Shown: positions 51,226-60,953 of the stretch, piece by piece
Position numbering within the stretch: the first letter of the stretch is position 1
Layout of the letters: every line of letters starts with the position of its first letter
Source: an uncultured Jannaschia sp.
GTDB taxonomy: Bacteria; Pseudomonadota; Alphaproteobacteria; Rhodobacterales; Rhodobacteraceae
Assembly: GCA_947494145.1 (NCBI GenBank)
Contig: CANLTZ010000020.1
Span: 1-63,004, forward strand
DNA: 63,004 bases
Reading direction: 5' to 3'
The notes under the pieces: generated by a model
The model's input: only the letters and a program-made list of their open reading frames with translations
Told to the model about the DNA's origin: nothing
The model's database searches: none
Made by a program: the position numbers and the translations under genes

Positions 51226-51701
51226 GCCATGGCCTCCCGCACCCAACGCTCCATCCCGGTTTCGATCTGGCGGCGGATTTCCTCTGCGTCGTCGACGAAC
51301 ATCGCGTGGATGACGAGTGTGTTGCAGTCTTCGGTGACATCCAGGGTCAACGTGCCCGGCGTGAGCGAAATCAGGTTCGTGACCAGTAGCACTTCGGCTT
51401 CGCCCTTGGCCTTCAGCGGCATGGTTATGATGCCTGGCTTCGCCCGATGGCGCGGCGTCAGCACATCCCATGCGACCGACAAGGAGGAGACGATCAGTTC
51501 ATAGTGGAACATGACGAGCAGCTTCAGCCAGCGATAAACCCGCAAGAAGTACCCGCCACCGCGATTTTCGAAGAGTGGTTGCACAACCCAAAGGGCCAGG
51601 AAGCCCACGGCAAAGCCGATGGCGAGGCCCGCAAGGGTGAACTGACTGGTCAAAGCCGCCCAGGCAACGGCAAGCAGAAGGTTCAGTAGGAACAGGCTCA
51701 T
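51222..51701 (-). CDS. mrpE: Mrp Na+/H+ antiporter subunit E
   Basis: This 159-residue protein has N-terminal membrane helices (about 2-45) and the MrpE domain with ITMPLKAKGEAEVLLVTNLI and SLTPGTLTLDVTEDCNTLVI. It overlaps mrpD and mrpF by 4 nt each. Confidence 0.92.
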   Translation of the reverse strand: MSLFLLNLLLAVAWAALTSQFTLAGLAIGFAVGFLALWVVQPLFENRGGGYFLRVYRWLKLLVMFHYELIVSSLSVAWDVLTPRHRAKPGIITMPLKAKGEAEVLLVTNLISLTPGTLTLDVTEDCNTLVIHAMFVDDAEEIRRQIETGMERWVREAMA

Positions 51702-53200
51702 GGGCGCTCTCCCAAAACGGCGGTCAAATAGGGCGTCGGGTCCAGCAACTCATTTGCGGCCAGTGTGGCGACCTGCACAAAAGGTTCGGGGAAGAGACCG
51801 ACAATGATCGTGATGATCGCCAAGCCGATGATGGGAAGCAACAACGCCATACGTTCCCCTGACGGAAGCGACGCAAGGGTCGGCACCGTCCCATTGGGAT
51901 GGGGCTTCCAGAAGGCTCGACCCCATATCTTCGTCATCGAGTAGATCGTCATGAGCCCCACGGCCAGGGCGGCGAACGCGACCAGCCAAAGCTCCAGGTC
52001 CAGCGACGCCTTCACCAGCACGTATTTGGCCCAGAACCCCGATAAGGGCGGGAAGCCCGCAAGGCTGAAAGCGGGGATAAGGAACAGGAAGGCCAGGAAG
52101 GGTGCCCCCTTATAAAGCCCGCCAATATGTTCGATCTCCGTGCCGCCCGCGATGCGGTTTGCGACACCCGCAACCAGGAACAAGTTCGCTTTCACGACGA
52201 TATGGTGGACCAGGTAAAACACCGCCCCCATCACCGCGAGCGGCGTCAAAAGCGCCAGACCGAGCACCATGTAGCCAATCTGGCTGACGATATGGAACGA
52301 CAGGATGCGCCGGAAATCCGTCTGCGCCGCGGCCCCCAGGACGCCCGTCACCATGGTCAAAACCGCCACCCAAAGCAGCAGGGTATGCGTGAAGCCAACA
52401 TCCTGCGTGAAGACGAGCGTAAACATCCGCATCAGCGCATAGACACCCACCTTGGTCAGCAGGCCCGCAAAGACGGCCGACACGGCGAAGGACGGCGTGT
52501 GGTATGAGGCCGGCAACCAGAAGAACAGCGGGAAGACCGCGGCCTTCACCCCGAAGCCAACCATAAACATAGTCGCGATAACGGTGATCAGGCCCGGATC
52601 GGCATCCTGTACGGCATAGTGCAGATCCGCCAGGTTCAGCGTGCCCGTAGTTCCGTAAAGCAGCCCAATCCCCGAAAGAAACAGGATCGTCGAGATCAAG
52701 TTTAGCGTGACATACTTGATGCCCGCATCAAGCTGCACACGCTTGCCGCCCAGCACAAGAAGCCCGAAGGACGAGATCAGCATGACCTCGAACCAGACAT
52801 AGAGGTTGAACAGATCGCCTGTCAGAAATGCGCCCACCACGCCTGCGATCAGCACTTGAAAAAGGGCGTGGTAGCCAAGTTCTTCCATGTTGCGGGTCAC
52901 ATCCGACACCGCATAGATCGACACCGCCAAGGCGGTAATGCCCGTGATCACGACCATGATGGCAGAAAGCGTGTCTGCGACCAGCGTGATCCCGAACGGC
53001 GCGGGCCAATTGCCCATTTGCGCCGCTTGCGGCCCGTTGGTCAGCACGTCGGCAAGCAGGAAAATCCCCGCCACGAGCGTCAGGGCCGAGCCGATGACGC
53101 TGATCCATTTCCCCTCTGCCCCCCGGCGGAACAGGAAGGCCAGAACCGCGGTGAAGAAGGGAAGGATGATCGGCAGGGGCAGCAGGACGACAGGGGTCAC
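51698..53200 (-). CDS. mrpD: Mrp Na+/H+ antiporter subunit D
   Basis: This 500-residue protein is related to the NuoN/NuoM proton-pumping subunits and has about 14 helices. Core elements are LYVWFEVMLISSFGLLVLGG and KAAVFPLFFWLPASYHTPSF. It is one of the two proposed ion-translocating subunits. It starts at GTG, overlapping the mrpC stop. Confidence 0.95.
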   Translation of the reverse strand: MTPVVLLPLPIILPFFTAVLAFLFRRGAEGKWISVIGSALTLVAGIFLLADVLTNGPQAAQMGNWPAPFGITLVADTLSAIMVVITGITALAVSIYAVSDVTRNMEELGYHALFQVLIAGVVGAFLTGDLFNLYVWFEVMLISSFGLLVLGGKRVQLDAGIKYVTLNLISTILFLSGIGLLYGTTGTLNLADLHYAVQDADPGLITVIATMFMVGFGVKAAVFPLFFWLPASYHTPSFAVSAVFAGLLTKVGVYALMRMFTLVFTQDVGFTHTLLLWVAVLTMVTGVLGAAAQTDFRRILSFHIVSQIGYMVLGLALLTPLAVMGAVFYLVHHIVVKANLFLVAGVANRIAGGTEIEHIGGLYKGAPFLAFLFLIPAFSLAGFPPLSGFWAKYVLVKASLDLELWLVAFAALAVGLMTIYSMTKIWGRAFWKPHPNGTVPTLASLPSGERMALLLPIIGLAIITIIVGLFPEPFVQVATLAANELLDPTPYLTAVLGERP

Positions 53201-53556
53201 TTGTGCTCCTCCGGCTCGGCGAGGCGCATCTCATCGGAATAGAGCGTGCCGAGGTTCTGATAGCCGCGATAGACCAGCACGAGCGCAAAGGCGAACAGTC
53301 CAAAGCCGATCACGATTGCCGTCAGTACCAGCGCCTGCGGCAAAGCGTTGGCAACCCCTTCCGGCGGCAGGGTTTCGCCCAAGGCAACCAGCGGCGGTGC
53401 TTCCGGTGTCAGCCCACCGGAGGCGAAGATCACCAGGTTTGCGGCATTGGAAATCAGGATGAGACCGAAAAGAAAGCGCAAGACATTCCGCGCCAGCATC
53501 AGATAGACGGCGGCTGCCACCATCGCACCGACCATGAGGGGGATGAACAGTTCCAT
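53197..53556 (-). CDS. mrpC: Mrp Na+/H+ antiporter subunit C
   Basis: This 119-residue protein with three helices is homologous to NuoK, with RNVLRFLFGLILISNAANLV as the conserved core. It follows mrpB with a 1-nt overlap. Confidence 0.94.
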   Translation of the reverse strand: MELFIPLMVGAMVAAAVYLMLARNVLRFLFGLILISNAANLVIFASGGLTPEAPPLVALGETLPPEGVANALPQALVLTAIVIGFGLFAFALVLVYRGYQNLGTLYSDEMRLAEPEEHK

Positions 53557-53987
53557 CAGACTTCTTCCTCAAGCGTCAGGACAAGCGTCAGGACAGACCC
53601 AAGGACGACTAGGTAGACCCCCACATCAAATATCAGGATGTTAGACAGCGGCACACCCTTGTCGCCTGCTGCCGGGTCCGGCCACAAAAACAGCCACTGG
53701 CCAGTAAAGGGCGCGTCGCCAAACAGATAGGCCATCACCCCAGCCAGTAGCGCGATACCCAGGCCCACCATGGCGATGGATTGCGGCTCCACCCGAAGGG
53801 CCTCGCGCGCGGCGCGACAGCCATGGGCAATCGCATAAAGGATGAAACCCGTCGCCCCGACCAGGCCGCCAATGAACCCGCCGCCGGGTTCATTATGGCC
53901 CCGCAGCAGCATGTAGAAACTGAACACGAGCAGCAGACCGACAAGGATGCGGGTCGCTGCCCGCACGATCAGGGAAGTCGTCGTCAC
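53556..53987 (-). CDS. mrpB: Mrp Na+/H+ antiporter subunit B
   Basis: This 143-residue membrane protein is of the MnhB family, with [20 protein letters not shown] and four helices; the C-terminal segment [20 protein letters not shown] is typical. It overlaps mrpA by 4 nt. Confidence 0.94.
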   Translation of the reverse strand: MTTTSLIVRAATRILVGLLLVFSFYMLLRGHNEPGGGFIGGLVGATGFILYAIAHGCRAAREALRVEPQSIAMVGLGIALLAGVMAYLFGDAPFTGQWLFLWPDPAAGDKGVPLSNILIFDVGVYLVVLGSVLTLVLTLEEEV

Positions 53988-56215
53988 GAGCGCTCTCCTT
54001 TCGTGCCACGCAGCAAGGCGAAGGCACCCAGTGCCGCGATGACGACCACGGCAATTTCACCGAATGTGTCGAGCGCCCGGAAATCGACCAGGATCACGTT
54101 TACGATGTTGCGGCCGAACGCGATGGGGGCGGATGTTGCTTCGAAGAACTCGGTCAGGCGCAGGTCCAGCGGGGCCTGCATTACGGCCAGCAGCACCACG
54201 GTGATCATCGCGCCGATGGCAATTGAAAGGGCCAAATCCCAAGCGCGGAGACGGTTGACCCGTTCTGTGTTGAGCTGCGGCAGCTTTAGCATTGCCACCG
54301 CGACCAGCACCACTTGCAGGACTTCCACCAACAATTGCGTGATGGCCACGTCCGGTGCGCCGAACATGATGAAGATCAGCGCGACGCCCACGCCTACAAC
54401 GCCCAACGCTGCCACGGCTGTCATCCGGCTATTGGTGAATGCGGTGAGCAAGGCACCCGCCATGATGAAGATCAGAACCGACCAATGCTTGGCGCGAAGC
54501 TCCTGCATTTCGGGGATTTCCAGGGCCAGTCCACCACGCCAGATGGCATAGCCAACAACGACAGCAAGCGACGCGAAGGTGACGAAGATGTAGCGCCGCA
54601 ACTGCCCTGTCTGGATGGTACGGGTCAGTCCTTTGGACCCAGCCGCCACGGCGCCCATCAGGCCGTCCCAACCTGGGTCGAAGCGCGGTTTGAAGTGGGC
54701 CAGCGCAGTCCGCAAGCGTACGTGCCAGGCATAGAGTGCAAGGCCCGCGGCGAACGTTAGCAGCGATAAGATGAATGCGACGTTGACCTCTTTGAAGAGG
54801 TAAAGGTCGACCGCATAGGGCGCGCCCAGAACGGCGGTCGTTGCCGGGCCTACTAAGGGCTCCGCATAGTTGGGGGCAAGGCCGAGGCCAAGGCCCAAGG
54901 CCGCCAGCAAGAGAGGGCCTGCCAGCATCGCGACTGGTCCTTCATGGGCCTCGACCGGGGTCTTCGCCAGCTTGCCGGTAAACGGCCGCCAAGCCACCAC
55001 ACCCGCGCAGGCGAACATGAGGGCCGATGCGGCAAAGGCGCAGCCCGTCACCCAAAAGAGCGCGGGGCCTTCCAACGACGCTTTGTAAAGAAATTCTTTC
55101 CCTATGAACCCGAAGAGCGGCGGCAGCCCGGCCATGCTCGCCGCTGCCAGCATTGCCGCGACCATCGTCACGGGCATCTTGCGCCAGAGGCCACGCAAAA
55201 CCGTCGCTTCCCGCGTGCCTGTCCCGTGATCGACCACGCCAATCATCAAGAACAGCGCAGCCTTATAAAGGCTATGGACCAGCAGGAACGTCATCGCGCC
55301 CAAAATGGCCGCTTCGGTGCCAACCCCGATAAACATTACCAACGTGCCAAGCGCCATCAGCGTCGTGTAGGCCAGCACCTGCTTGATATCTGTCTGGCGG
55401 ATGGCCAGCAGTGACGCGAAGACCGCTGTCACGCCGCCAAAGATAACCAGGGTCCAAAACCAGATATCGCTGCCGCCCAGCGTCGGATTCATCCGGGCCA
55501 GCAGGTACACGCCGCCCTTTACCATAGTGGCGGAGTGCAGGTAGGCCGACACTGGTGTCGGCGCTGCCATCGCATTGGGCAGCCAGAAATGGAACGGCAC
55601 CTGCGCCGACTTCGTGAACGCCCCAAGGATGACCAGCCAGAAGATCGGCAGGTATAGCGCGTGGTCGACCAGCGAGCCTTCGATCTCTGACAGCTCGAAC
55701 GTCCCTGCCGCTGTTCCAATCAGGACGATCCCCGCCAGAAAGGCCAGCCCGCCGGTGCCAGTGACTAGCAGGGCCTGCAACGCATTACGCCTCGATTTTT
55801 CCTCATCCGCGTTGAAGCCAATCAGCAAATAGGACGAGATCGTCGTGATTTCCCAAAAAACGAATAGTGCCAAAAGGTTGTCCGACAGGACAAGTCCAAG
55901 CATCCCCGCCATGAAAGCCAGCAAATAGCAAACGAAACGCGTGTAATGCGTATGGCCGCCAAGGTAAGACGCTGAGTAGAGCGTCACCAACGCCCCGATT
56001 CCGGTAATCAGAAGGGCGAAGGTCAGCGACAACCCGTCGAGCAGCATGCCGACCGATACGCCCAGCGACGGCACCCAGTTGAAGCGCCAAAGAAGTACTT
56101 CGCCCGCGGCAACGGCCGGAATGAATTGCGCGAACCACAAAAAAAGACCGGCCGGGATAAGGATCGAAATCCATCCCGCCGGACCACCCAATGTGCGCCC
56201 CGAGCTTTCAGCCAT
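53984..56215 (-). CDS. mrpA: Mrp Na+/H+ antiporter subunit A
   Basis: This 743-residue protein is the largest Mrp subunit. Its N-terminal NuoL-like antiporter module (to about 500) has the key Glu in [19 protein letters not shown] and Lys residues in [19 protein letters not shown] and [17 protein letters not shown]-terminal MrpB-like extension follows (FMMFGAPDV-like [20 protein letters not shown]). It heads the mrpABCDEFG operon. I chose ATG 56215 because AGGACAG lies at a good distance; TTG 56257 would add 14 residues. The divergent LysR gene and two OxyR-type motifs lie just upstream. Confidence 0.95.
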   Translation of the reverse strand: MAESSGRTLGGPAGWISILIPAGLFLWFAQFIPAVAAGEVLLWRFNWVPSLGVSVGMLLDGLSLTFALLITGIGALVTLYSASYLGGHTHYTRFVCYLLAFMAGMLGLVLSDNLLALFVFWEITTISSYLLIGFNADEEKSRRNALQALLVTGTGGLAFLAGIVLIGTAAGTFELSEIEGSLVDHALYLPIFWLVILGAFTKSAQVPFHFWLPNAMAAPTPVSAYLHSATMVKGGVYLLARMNPTLGGSDIWFWTLVIFGGVTAVFASLLAIRQTDIKQVLAYTTLMALGTLVMFIGVGTEAAILGAMTFLLVHSLYKAALFLMIGVVDHGTGTREATVLRGLWRKMPVTMVAAMLAAASMAGLPPLFGFIGKEFLYKASLEGPALFWVTGCAFAASALMFACAGVVAWRPFTGKLAKTPVEAHEGPVAMLAGPLLLAALGLGLGLAPNYAEPLVGPATTAVLGAPYAVDLYLFKEVNVAFILSLLTFAAGLALYAWHVRLRTALAHFKPRFDPGWDGLMGAVAAGSKGLTRTIQTGQLRRYIFVTFASLAVVVGYAIWRGGLALEIPEMQELRAKHWSVLIFIMAGALLTAFTNSRMTAVAALGVVGVGVALIFIMFGAPDVAITQLLVEVLQVVLVAVAMLKLPQLNTERVNRLRAWDLALSIAIGAMITVVLLAVMQAPLDLRLTEFFEATSAPIAFGRNIVNVILVDFRALDTFGEIAVVVIAALGAFALLRGTKGERS

Positions 56216-56245
56216 GCCTGTCCTCAGCTTCCGTTGCCGGTCGAT

Positions 56246-56260
56246 ATAGCTGGCCACTTT
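56246..56260. promoter_or_regulatory. OxyR-type motif near mrpA (imperfect)
   Basis: ATAG-N7-CTTT matches seven of the eight fixed bases of the OxyR half-operator ATAG-N7-CTAT. It lies 30 nt upstream of the mrpA start and 33 nt from the second, exact motif, so one regulator could bind both and control the divergent genes. Confidence 0.4.
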
Positions 56261-56293
56261 GATTGTTCAACTCATCCCACTACGTTAATTTCC

Positions 56294-56308
56294 ATAGACA
56301 AGACCTAT
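56294..56308. promoter_or_regulatory. OxyR-type motif ATAG-N7-CTAT near the LysR gene
   Basis: An exact ATAG-ACAAGAC-CTAT lies 10 nt before the LysR-family start codon. It is the OxyR-type palindrome and also satisfies the LysR-family T-N11-A rule. Its place so close to the start suggests autorepression. By base counting an exact match has a chance of roughly 0.2% in a region of this length. Confidence 0.55.
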
Positions 56309-56318
56309 CGAGGCGCAA

Positions 56319-57239
56319 ATGCCGACACTTCAACAGTTTCGCTACCTCGTGGCTGTGGCCGACACGTTGCATTTCCGGCGTGCGGCAGAGAGCGTGCATG
56401 TCACGCAGCCGACGCTGAGTGCCCAATTGCGCGAGTTGGAGGGGAAGCTTGGCGTCCAGTTGGTCGAGCGGTCCCGCTCTGGCGTGACGCTCACACCCAT
56501 CGGGTCCGAAGTTGCGGCGCGGGCACGGCGGGTCCTGCGGGACGTGGCGGATATCACTGCCTTGGCGCGCAGTGGCGACGACCCGTTGGCGGGCACTGTC
56601 CGGGTCGGCGTCGTCGGTTCGTTGGGCAGTTACTTCTTGCCGCTGGTGATCCCTACGCTCCATGAAGCCTACCCGAAGCTGAAATTCTATGTCCGCGAAG
56701 GCATCGCCGCCGATCTGCTGGCCAGGCTGCGCGACGGGGCACTCGATGTCCTATTCTTCCCGTTGCCGTTGGCCGAAACCGGTCTGGTCATGGCCCCACT
56801 TTTCCATGAGCCGCTTCTTGTCGTGGTGCCCACCGAACACCCGCTGGCAAGCTCCGCGATTGTTGACCGTGCCGCATTGGCCGGTGAAACCGTCATGACG
56901 CTGGAGGCAGGTCACCGCCTTCACGACACAGTCGCGGATCTGGTTGCGGAAACCGGCGCGGAGTTGTCGCTGGACTACGAAGGCACATCCCTCGACACCC
57001 TGCGCCAGATGGTGGCCACCGGTCTGGGCCTATCGATCCTGCCCGCGCTCTATATTCGGTCCGAAGTTGCCCGCGAATCGCTCGTTACCGCCAGACCGTT
57101 GTCCGAGCCGATGCCCGGACGCGACATCGGCATGGTCTGGCGTGAGACGGCAGCGCAATGCGGCGCCTATGAGGAACTTGCGCGTTCAATTCGGTCAGCA
57201 TTGCGGCAAGAGGCGCCAGAAGTTCGCGTCATCGACTGA
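56319..57239 (+). CDS. OxyR-like LysR-family regulator without redox cysteines
   Basis: This 306-residue protein has an N-terminal winged HTH (about 1-60; FRRAAESVHVTQPTLSAQLR) and an OxyR-type effector domain. The segment after residue 190 follows OxyR closely (TLEAGHRLHD, then GTSLDTLRQMVATGLGLSIL-like text), but the two peroxide-sensing cysteines of OxyR are Arg200 and Val209 here. It therefore cannot use the Cys199-Cys208 disulphide switch. It is divergent from mrpA with 103 nt between; OxyR-type motifs in that gap suggest it regulates itself and mrp. Confidence 0.9.
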   Translation: MPTLQQFRYLVAVADTLHFRRAAESVHVTQPTLSAQLRELEGKLGVQLVERSRSGVTLTPIGSEVAARARRVLRDVADITALARSGDDPLAGTVRVGVVGSLGSYFLPLVIPTLHEAYPKLKFYVREGIAADLLARLRDGALDVLFFPLPLAETGLVMAPLFHEPLLVVVPTEHPLASSAIVDRAALAGETVMTLEAGHRLHDTVADLVAETGAELSLDYEGTSLDTLRQMVATGLGLSILPALYIRSEVARESLVTARPLSEPMPGRDIGMVWRETAAQCGAYEELARSIRSALRQEAPEVRVID

Positions 57240-57351
57240 CAAAAACAGGTTAACATTTGATCAATAGAGGCAGTGACCAGTTAACTGTTCCTAAAAACTG
57301 CATGATCGCGCCCGGTTTCGAGCCTTTCGACGTCTCAATTCTATGCCATCT

Positions 57352-57366
57352 TCAAATCGAATTTGA
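57352..57366. promoter_or_regulatory. Inverted repeat upstream of a microprotein gene
   Basis: TCAAAT-CGA-ATTTGA, a perfect 6+6 inverted repeat, ends 17 nt before the start of the 52-codon gene, in an AT-rich stretch (57240-57383) that otherwise holds no gene. It could be an operator or an RNA stem. Confidence 0.3.
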
Positions 57367-57383
57367 TTTGTAAGGAAGCTGTT

Positions 57384-57542
57384 ATGAATTGCTTCAACAT
57401 TCCGGTCATTGGTCCGACCTGCATACCTGAACTCATTGTCGAAGTCGGTGGAACGGCCGTCGATCTTAGCCATCCAGGGTTCCTCGCAGCAGGGATGCTG
57501 ACGCTTGCCATCGGACTTTTCGTCTTCCGCTCACCTACCTGA
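57384..57542 (+). CDS. Candidate membrane microprotein (52 residues)
   Basis: ATG 57384 is preceded by AAGGAAG at a good distance. The product has an N-terminal part with two cysteines (NCFNIPVIGPTCIPELIVEV) and one hydrophobic helix near the C terminus (PGFLAAGMLTLAIGLFVF). It ends 5 nt before the convergent aldehyde dehydrogenase gene. No family recognised; the good ribosome-binding site and helix support it, but length alone does not prove coding. Confidence 0.4.
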   Translation: MNCFNIPVIGPTCIPELIVEVGGTAVDLSHPGFLAAGMLTLAIGLFVFRSPT

Positions 57543-57547
57543 CGTCG

Positions 57548-59860
57548 TCAGACGCCGAACGGCACCCAGATCGTTTGTACTTCGGTGCCGGCGGCCAGCC
57601 AGGGCGCGGCATCTGCGGCTGCCCAATCTCGTCCCGTGCCATAGTTAACCCAAGTTCTTTTCAGATCGGCGGCGGCTTCCTTTTCCACCAAGCCGGACAG
57701 ATCGCTGGATGAGAAGGTCCAGCACGCATCGACGCCCTTATGTCCGGCCACGTTCGGTGCAAGGGTTCCATGCTCGCCGGTGAGGATGTTGACGACGCCG
57801 GCAGGCACATCGGAGGTGTCGAGCACTTGATAGAAATCCGTTGCCAAAAGCGGCGCGGTTTCCGGTGCGATCAGCACGAGCCGGTTGCCCGTCGCAAGTG
57901 CCGCGCCGATTACGTTGCACATAGCGACCAGAGGCGCATCTTCGGCGGCGAAGGCTGCCACAACCCCTAGCGGACGGTTCACCGCGATGGCCAACCCGCC
58001 CATTGGCACGCCGAGCGTGCGTCCATCATGCTTGTCAGCCCAAGCCGCCCAGCGGAACAGATGGCGCACGGCCTCCTCCGCCTCGGGGTCGCCGCCGGTT
58101 TGCGCCTTGAGCCGGGCGTCGAAGCCGTCCGCCCGGGCTGCAAGGTTTTCTGCCAGATAGTAGAGAATCTGCGCCCGCAGATGCGCCGTCGCGATGGACC
58201 ACCCCTTGGCGCTGCGCGCGGCTTCCACGGCGTTGCGCACATCTTTGCGGTTGGCGATGCCAACCTCGCCCACTTGTCCCTTTGGGCCAAAAACGGGCTG
58301 CGTGTACCCGCCATCGGGCCGCACCTGTTTGCCGCCCACATACATCTTCGCCGTGCGGTCCACGGCATCGCTGGGCCCCGATGTCCCATCATATCGCTTC
58401 ACGGGCTTCAGCTTTGCCCCCCGCTCGGGCCGCAGATAAGCCGCCAGCCCGGCCATGCCGCCTTCGCGCCCGAAGCCGCTTTCCTTCATCCCCCCGAAAG
58501 GCGCGGCCGCGTCCAACATGTTGGCACCGTTGACCCAGACCACCCCGGCTTCGATTTTGGGCGCCGTGTCCAGCGCCATGTCGATGTCCTGGCTCCAGAC
58601 TGAGGCGGCGAGGCCGTAGGTTGTGTCATTGGCCAATTGCACCGCTTCAGCCGGTGTTCGGAAGGTCGTCGCGGCCAGGACGGGGCCGAACACCTCTTCC
58701 TGCATGAGCGGGTCCGCTGGGGCGAGGTCGGTCACCAGAACCGGCGGCAGATAGCAGCCTTCGGGGGCCGTGCCGCGATGCACCGTGCCCGCCGTGCGTG
58801 CCAGCATGGCTTCGACCCGGGCCTTGTGTTCTGCGTGGACCATGGCGCCCATATCGACGGCCTTGTCCAAAGGGTCGCCCACGCGCAGCCGCGCCATGCG
58901 CGCCAGCAACCGGTCACGGAAATCGTCGGCCACACCTTCCTGCACCAGAAGCCTTGCGCCCGCACAGCAGACTTGTCCGCCATTGAACCAGATGGCATCG
59001 ACCAGGCCTTCGACCGCCCCGTCGATATCAGCATCTTCGAACACGATGTAGGGCGACTTGCCCCCCAGCTCCAATGTCAGGCCGATGCCGCGCCCTGCGG
59101 TTTCACGCCGCAAGATGCGCCCAACTTCGGTGGAGCCGGTAAAAGCCAGTTTGTCGACGGGGGCCAGTGCCAGCGCGGCCCCCGTCTCACCATCCCCGGT
59201 GACAATGTTCACCACACCCGGGGGCACGCCCGCCGTGTCGCAGATATCAGCGAACGCCAACGCGGTCAGCGGCGTCCATTCGGCGGGCTTCAGCACGACG
59301 GTATTGCCCATGGCGAGCGCTGGCGCGACTTTCCAAGCAAGCATCAGCAGCGGAAAGTTCCAGGGCACAATCTGTCCGCAGACACCCCAGGGCGCGGCAC
59401 CCGGATGCGTCTCCCCCCGCAATTCGGCATGGCCCGCATGGTAATAAAAATGCCGCGCCGCCAAGGCCACGTCGATATCGCGCGCCTCGCGGATGGGTTT
59501 GCCGGTATCCAACGTTTCCAGCACGGCCAGAAGCCGTCCGTGCTTCTGGACGCCCCGTGCGATGGCATAAAGCACCTTGGCTCGGTCATGGTCACTCAGC
59601 TTGGCCCATCCTGGCTGTGCTTTTCGCGCCGCCCGCTCGGCTGCGGTCACGTCGGCCTCGCTCCCCTGGGTGACCAGTGCGAGGTCCTCGGCCGTGGCAG
59701 GATTCACCGTGGCGAACATCGTTTTGCCCGGTTTGAGCCGCTTGCCGCCAATGTAATGCCCAAAGGCACGCCCATGGCTGTCTAGCCAGGCGTCGGCCTC
59801 CTTCCGGCTTTCGGGGGCGGGGCCCCAATCCATGCTCTCGAATATCTCGGCCACGTTCAT
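57548..59860 (-). CDS. Two-domain aldehyde dehydrogenase (ALDH16-like)
   Basis: This 770-residue protein is a fusion of two aldehyde dehydrogenase domains. The N-terminal domain (about 1-490) is complete: Glu264 in LTLELGGKSP, catalytic Cys298/299 in GGQVCCAGAR, and VPWNFPLLMLAWK. The C-terminal domain (about 510-770) keeps the fold but has no Glu or Cys active-site motif, so it is non-catalytic. This layout is that of ALDH16, whose bacterial form was described from Loktanella. Next to deoC it likely oxidises acetaldehyde or another aldehyde from deoxyribose breakdown. ATG 59860 has GGAAGAAGG upstream. Confidence 0.88.
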   Translation of the reverse strand: MNVAEIFESMDWGPAPESRKEADAWLDSHGRAFGHYIGGKRLKPGKTMFATVNPATAEDLALVTQGSEADVTAAERAARKAQPGWAKLSDHDRAKVLYAIARGVQKHGRLLAVLETLDTGKPIREARDIDVALAARHFYYHAGHAELRGETHPGAAPWGVCGQIVPWNFPLLMLAWKVAPALAMGNTVVLKPAEWTPLTALAFADICDTAGVPPGVVNIVTGDGETGAALALAPVDKLAFTGSTEVGRILRRETAGRGIGLTLELGGKSPYIVFEDADIDGAVEGLVDAIWFNGGQVCCAGARLLVQEGVADDFRDRLLARMARLRVGDPLDKAVDMGAMVHAEHKARVEAMLARTAGTVHRGTAPEGCYLPPVLVTDLAPADPLMQEEVFGPVLAATTFRTPAEAVQLANDTTYGLAASVWSQDIDMALDTAPKIEAGVVWVNGANMLDAAAPFGGMKESGFGREGGMAGLAAYLRPERGAKLKPVKRYDGTSGPSDAVDRTAKMYVGGKQVRPDGGYTQPVFGPKGQVGEVGIANRKDVRNAVEAARSAKGWSIATAHLRAQILYYLAENLAARADGFDARLKAQTGGDPEAEEAVRHLFRWAAWADKHDGRTLGVPMGGLAIAVNRPLGVVAAFAAEDAPLVAMCNVIGAALATGNRLVLIAPETAPLLATDFYQVLDTSDVPAGVVNILTGEHGTLAPNVAGHKGVDACWTFSSSDLSGLVEKEAAADLKRTWVNYGTGRDWAAADAAPWLAAGTEVQTIWVPFGV

Positions 59861-59895
59861 GTTCTGCCTTCTTCCCTTGGCCAAAATCTGGGCGC

Positions 59896-60849
59896 CTAGC
59901 CCATGGCGTGGCGATGGGCGACCGAATAGCGGCCGCTCACATGGTGTTCCAATTGCCGCTCGATATCGCCCAATAGCGACGACGCCCCGAACCGGAAAAG
60001 GTCGGGCCTGAGCCAGCGATCCCCCAATTCCTCCTTCAAAAGCGCCAGATAGGAGATCGCGTCTTTGGCCTTCGACACGCCGCCTGCGGGTTTGTAGCCC
60101 ACTTTAAAGCCCGAAAGGGCCTCATAGGACCGGATGGCGCGCATCATCACCAAGCTCACCGGCAGCGTCGCGTTCACGGCTTCCTTGCCGGTGGATGTCT
60201 TGATGAAATCCGATCCGGCCGCCATGCAGACCATGGACGCCTTCATCACGTTGCGCAGCGACCCCAATTCACCCGTGGCCAAGATCGCCTTCATATGGGC
60301 TGCACCGCAAGCCTCCCGCATGGCCCGCGTCTCATCGTAAAGCGCCTGCCAGTTGCCCGTCAGCACATGCCTGCGGGAAATCACGATATCAATTTCCGAG
60401 GCCCCGGCAGCCACGCTTTCCTCGACCTCCGCCAAGCGCAGTCGGAAGGGCGATAGACCCGCGGGAAAGCCGGTTGAGACGGCAGCCACTGGCAAGCGCC
60501 CGTCTAAGGCGGCAACGGCGGTGGGCACCATTTCGTGGTAAACGCAGACAGCCCCCACAGTCAGGTCTGGCAGCCCGATCGCGTCCAACAGGTCGGCGCG
60601 CACGGGGTGCAGCGCCTTGGCGCACAGCCTGCGCACCCGTCCCGGCGTGTCATCGCCCGACAGCGTGGTTAGGTCGATCATACTGACGGCGCGGGCCAGC
60701 CAGGCGGCCTGCCAGTCCTTCTTGACCGACCTCCGCGCAGGCAGGCTGGCGGCCCGGCGCAGGGTGGCAGGCGTATTGACGCGCACGGCTTCCACTAGGG
60801 CTGGGTCGAAGGGCAGTCCGTCGTTTCTGACAAGGGTGTCGGCGGTCAT
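59896..60849 (-). CDS. deoC: Deoxyribose-phosphate aldolase
   Basis: This 317-residue class I aldolase has the Schiff-base Lys in DFIKTSTGKEA, a catalytic Asp in EIDIVISRRH and KPAGGVSKAKDAI near the end. It splits 2-deoxyribose 5-phosphate into glyceraldehyde 3-phosphate and acetaldehyde. It is at the long end of the family, with an N-terminal extension of about 60 residues. It lies 35 nt upstream of the aldehyde dehydrogenase and is probably cotranscribed with it. Confidence 0.93.
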   Translation of the reverse strand: MTADTLVRNDGLPFDPALVEAVRVNTPATLRRAASLPARRSVKKDWQAAWLARAVSMIDLTTLSGDDTPGRVRRLCAKALHPVRADLLDAIGLPDLTVGAVCVYHEMVPTAVAALDGRLPVAAVSTGFPAGLSPFRLRLAEVEESVAAGASEIDIVISRRHVLTGNWQALYDETRAMREACGAAHMKAILATGELGSLRNVMKASMVCMAAGSDFIKTSTGKEAVNATLPVSLVMMRAIRSYEALSGFKVGYKPAGGVSKAKDAISYLALLKEELGDRWLRPDLFRFGASSLLGDIERQLEHHVSGRYSVAHRHAMG

Positions 60850-60953
60850 GGGCGCGTCCGGTTTCGGGTGGCGAAAGTCGTTGCATGGGGGTGGACCAAG
60901 TGCAACCATCCCTGCCAAGGCGGGGGCACTTGCATTTTCGGAGGGTTGGGACC

